Below, piece after piece: positions 5,771 to 5,941 of a stretch of 5,941 bases of DNA. The first letter of the stretch is position 1, and the number at the start of each line of letters is the position of its first letter. The DNA lies in contig JAQYWA010000138.1 in NCBI GenBank assembly GCA_030145265.1, positions 1-5,941 of the forward strand. The letters are read 5' to 3'. The DNA comes from Desulfuromonas sp. (GTDB lineage: Bacteria > Desulfobacterota > Desulfuromonadia > Desulfuromonadales > Trichloromonadaceae). A program made the position numbers and the translations under genes. The notes under the pieces were generated by a model, which saw only the letters and a list, made by a program, of their open reading frames with translations, made no database searches and had not been told where the DNA came from.

Positions 5771-5941
5771 ATGCAAACCATAATGTTTGATTTACCTGCA
5801 GTTGCTCCCATGGTCCCACAGGGGAAAGGCATTGCCGGGGAAGGTGGCCAGTCTTTTGCGCAATTTTTCGACAAGCTTCCGGGTACTTTGCGTGCGGTCA
5901 CACCAGAGGAAGGGATGGCCGGCCTGTTGGCTGCCCTGACG
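5771..5941 (+). CDS. fliK: Probable flagellar hook-length control protein FliK, N-terminal part
   Basis: An open frame of 57 codons runs to the right edge without a stop, so the gene is cut by the window. It begins MQTIMFDLPAVAPM and includes GGQSFAQFFDKLPGT, a 'S-F-x-x-x-F' style opening often seen at the start of FliK proteins, which are exported through the gate they regulate. FliK acts as a secreted ruler that stops hook growth and switches export from hook to filament subunits. The visible part is low in conserved motifs, because the recognisable domain of FliK is C-terminal and lies outside the window. The call therefore rests mainly on place: same strand, after fliJ and the MotE-like gene, where fliK is common and flgD often follows. 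A second in-frame ATG at 5783 is possible but lies too far from the ribosome binding site. Another secreted flagellar protein cannot be excluded. Confidence 0.6.
   Translation, partial: MQTIMFDLPAVAPMVPQGKGIAGEGGQSFAQFFDKLPGTLRAVTPEEGMAGLLAALT

Overview
The window is a compact, single-strand piece of a bacterial flagellar gene cluster, reading left to right: fliF, fliG, fliH, fliI, fliJ, a small secreted or membrane-anchored coiled-coil gene of the MotE / MgtE-N-like type, and the first 57 codons of a probable fliK. The mid-to-high GC content (judged by eye), the order fliFGHIJ, the MotE-like gene before fliK, and the protein character fit a Gram-negative bacterium. A deltaproteobacterium of the Desulfuromonas/Geobacter kind is my best guess. 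No species can be named from the sequence alone.

Layout. Bases 1-31 hold only the fliF ribosome binding site. fliF (MS-ring) is followed after 13 bases by fliG (rotor/switch). fliG overlaps fliH by 14 bases, and fliH overlaps fliI by one base (TGATG). After fliI comes a 38-base gap that can fold around the fliJ ribosome binding site. fliJ overlaps the MotE-like gene by an ATGA. A 61-base gap follows, holding a compact hairpin with a T-run (likely a weak intrinsic terminator or attenuator) and a near-perfect Shine-Dalgarno sequence for the next gene, probably fliK, which runs off the right edge.

How the genes work together. FliF forms the membrane MS-ring. FliG docks on the C-terminal tail of FliF and supplies the torque-generating face of the C-ring. 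FliI (hexameric ATPase), FliH (its stator and regulator) and FliJ (central stalk) form the F1-like ATPase complex of the flagellar type III export gate. FliK measures hook length and switches export specificity. The MotE-like protein is the least understood member: by its domain it probably works in the periplasm or at the inner membrane, perhaps helping stator or motor assembly.

All the core genes look intact and carry their key motifs. I see no mobile element, CRISPR array, tRNA, rRNA or defence gene. Apart from the MotE-like gene and a few possible RNA-level control sites between genes, this is an ordinary region, and I found no convincing previously undescribed system.
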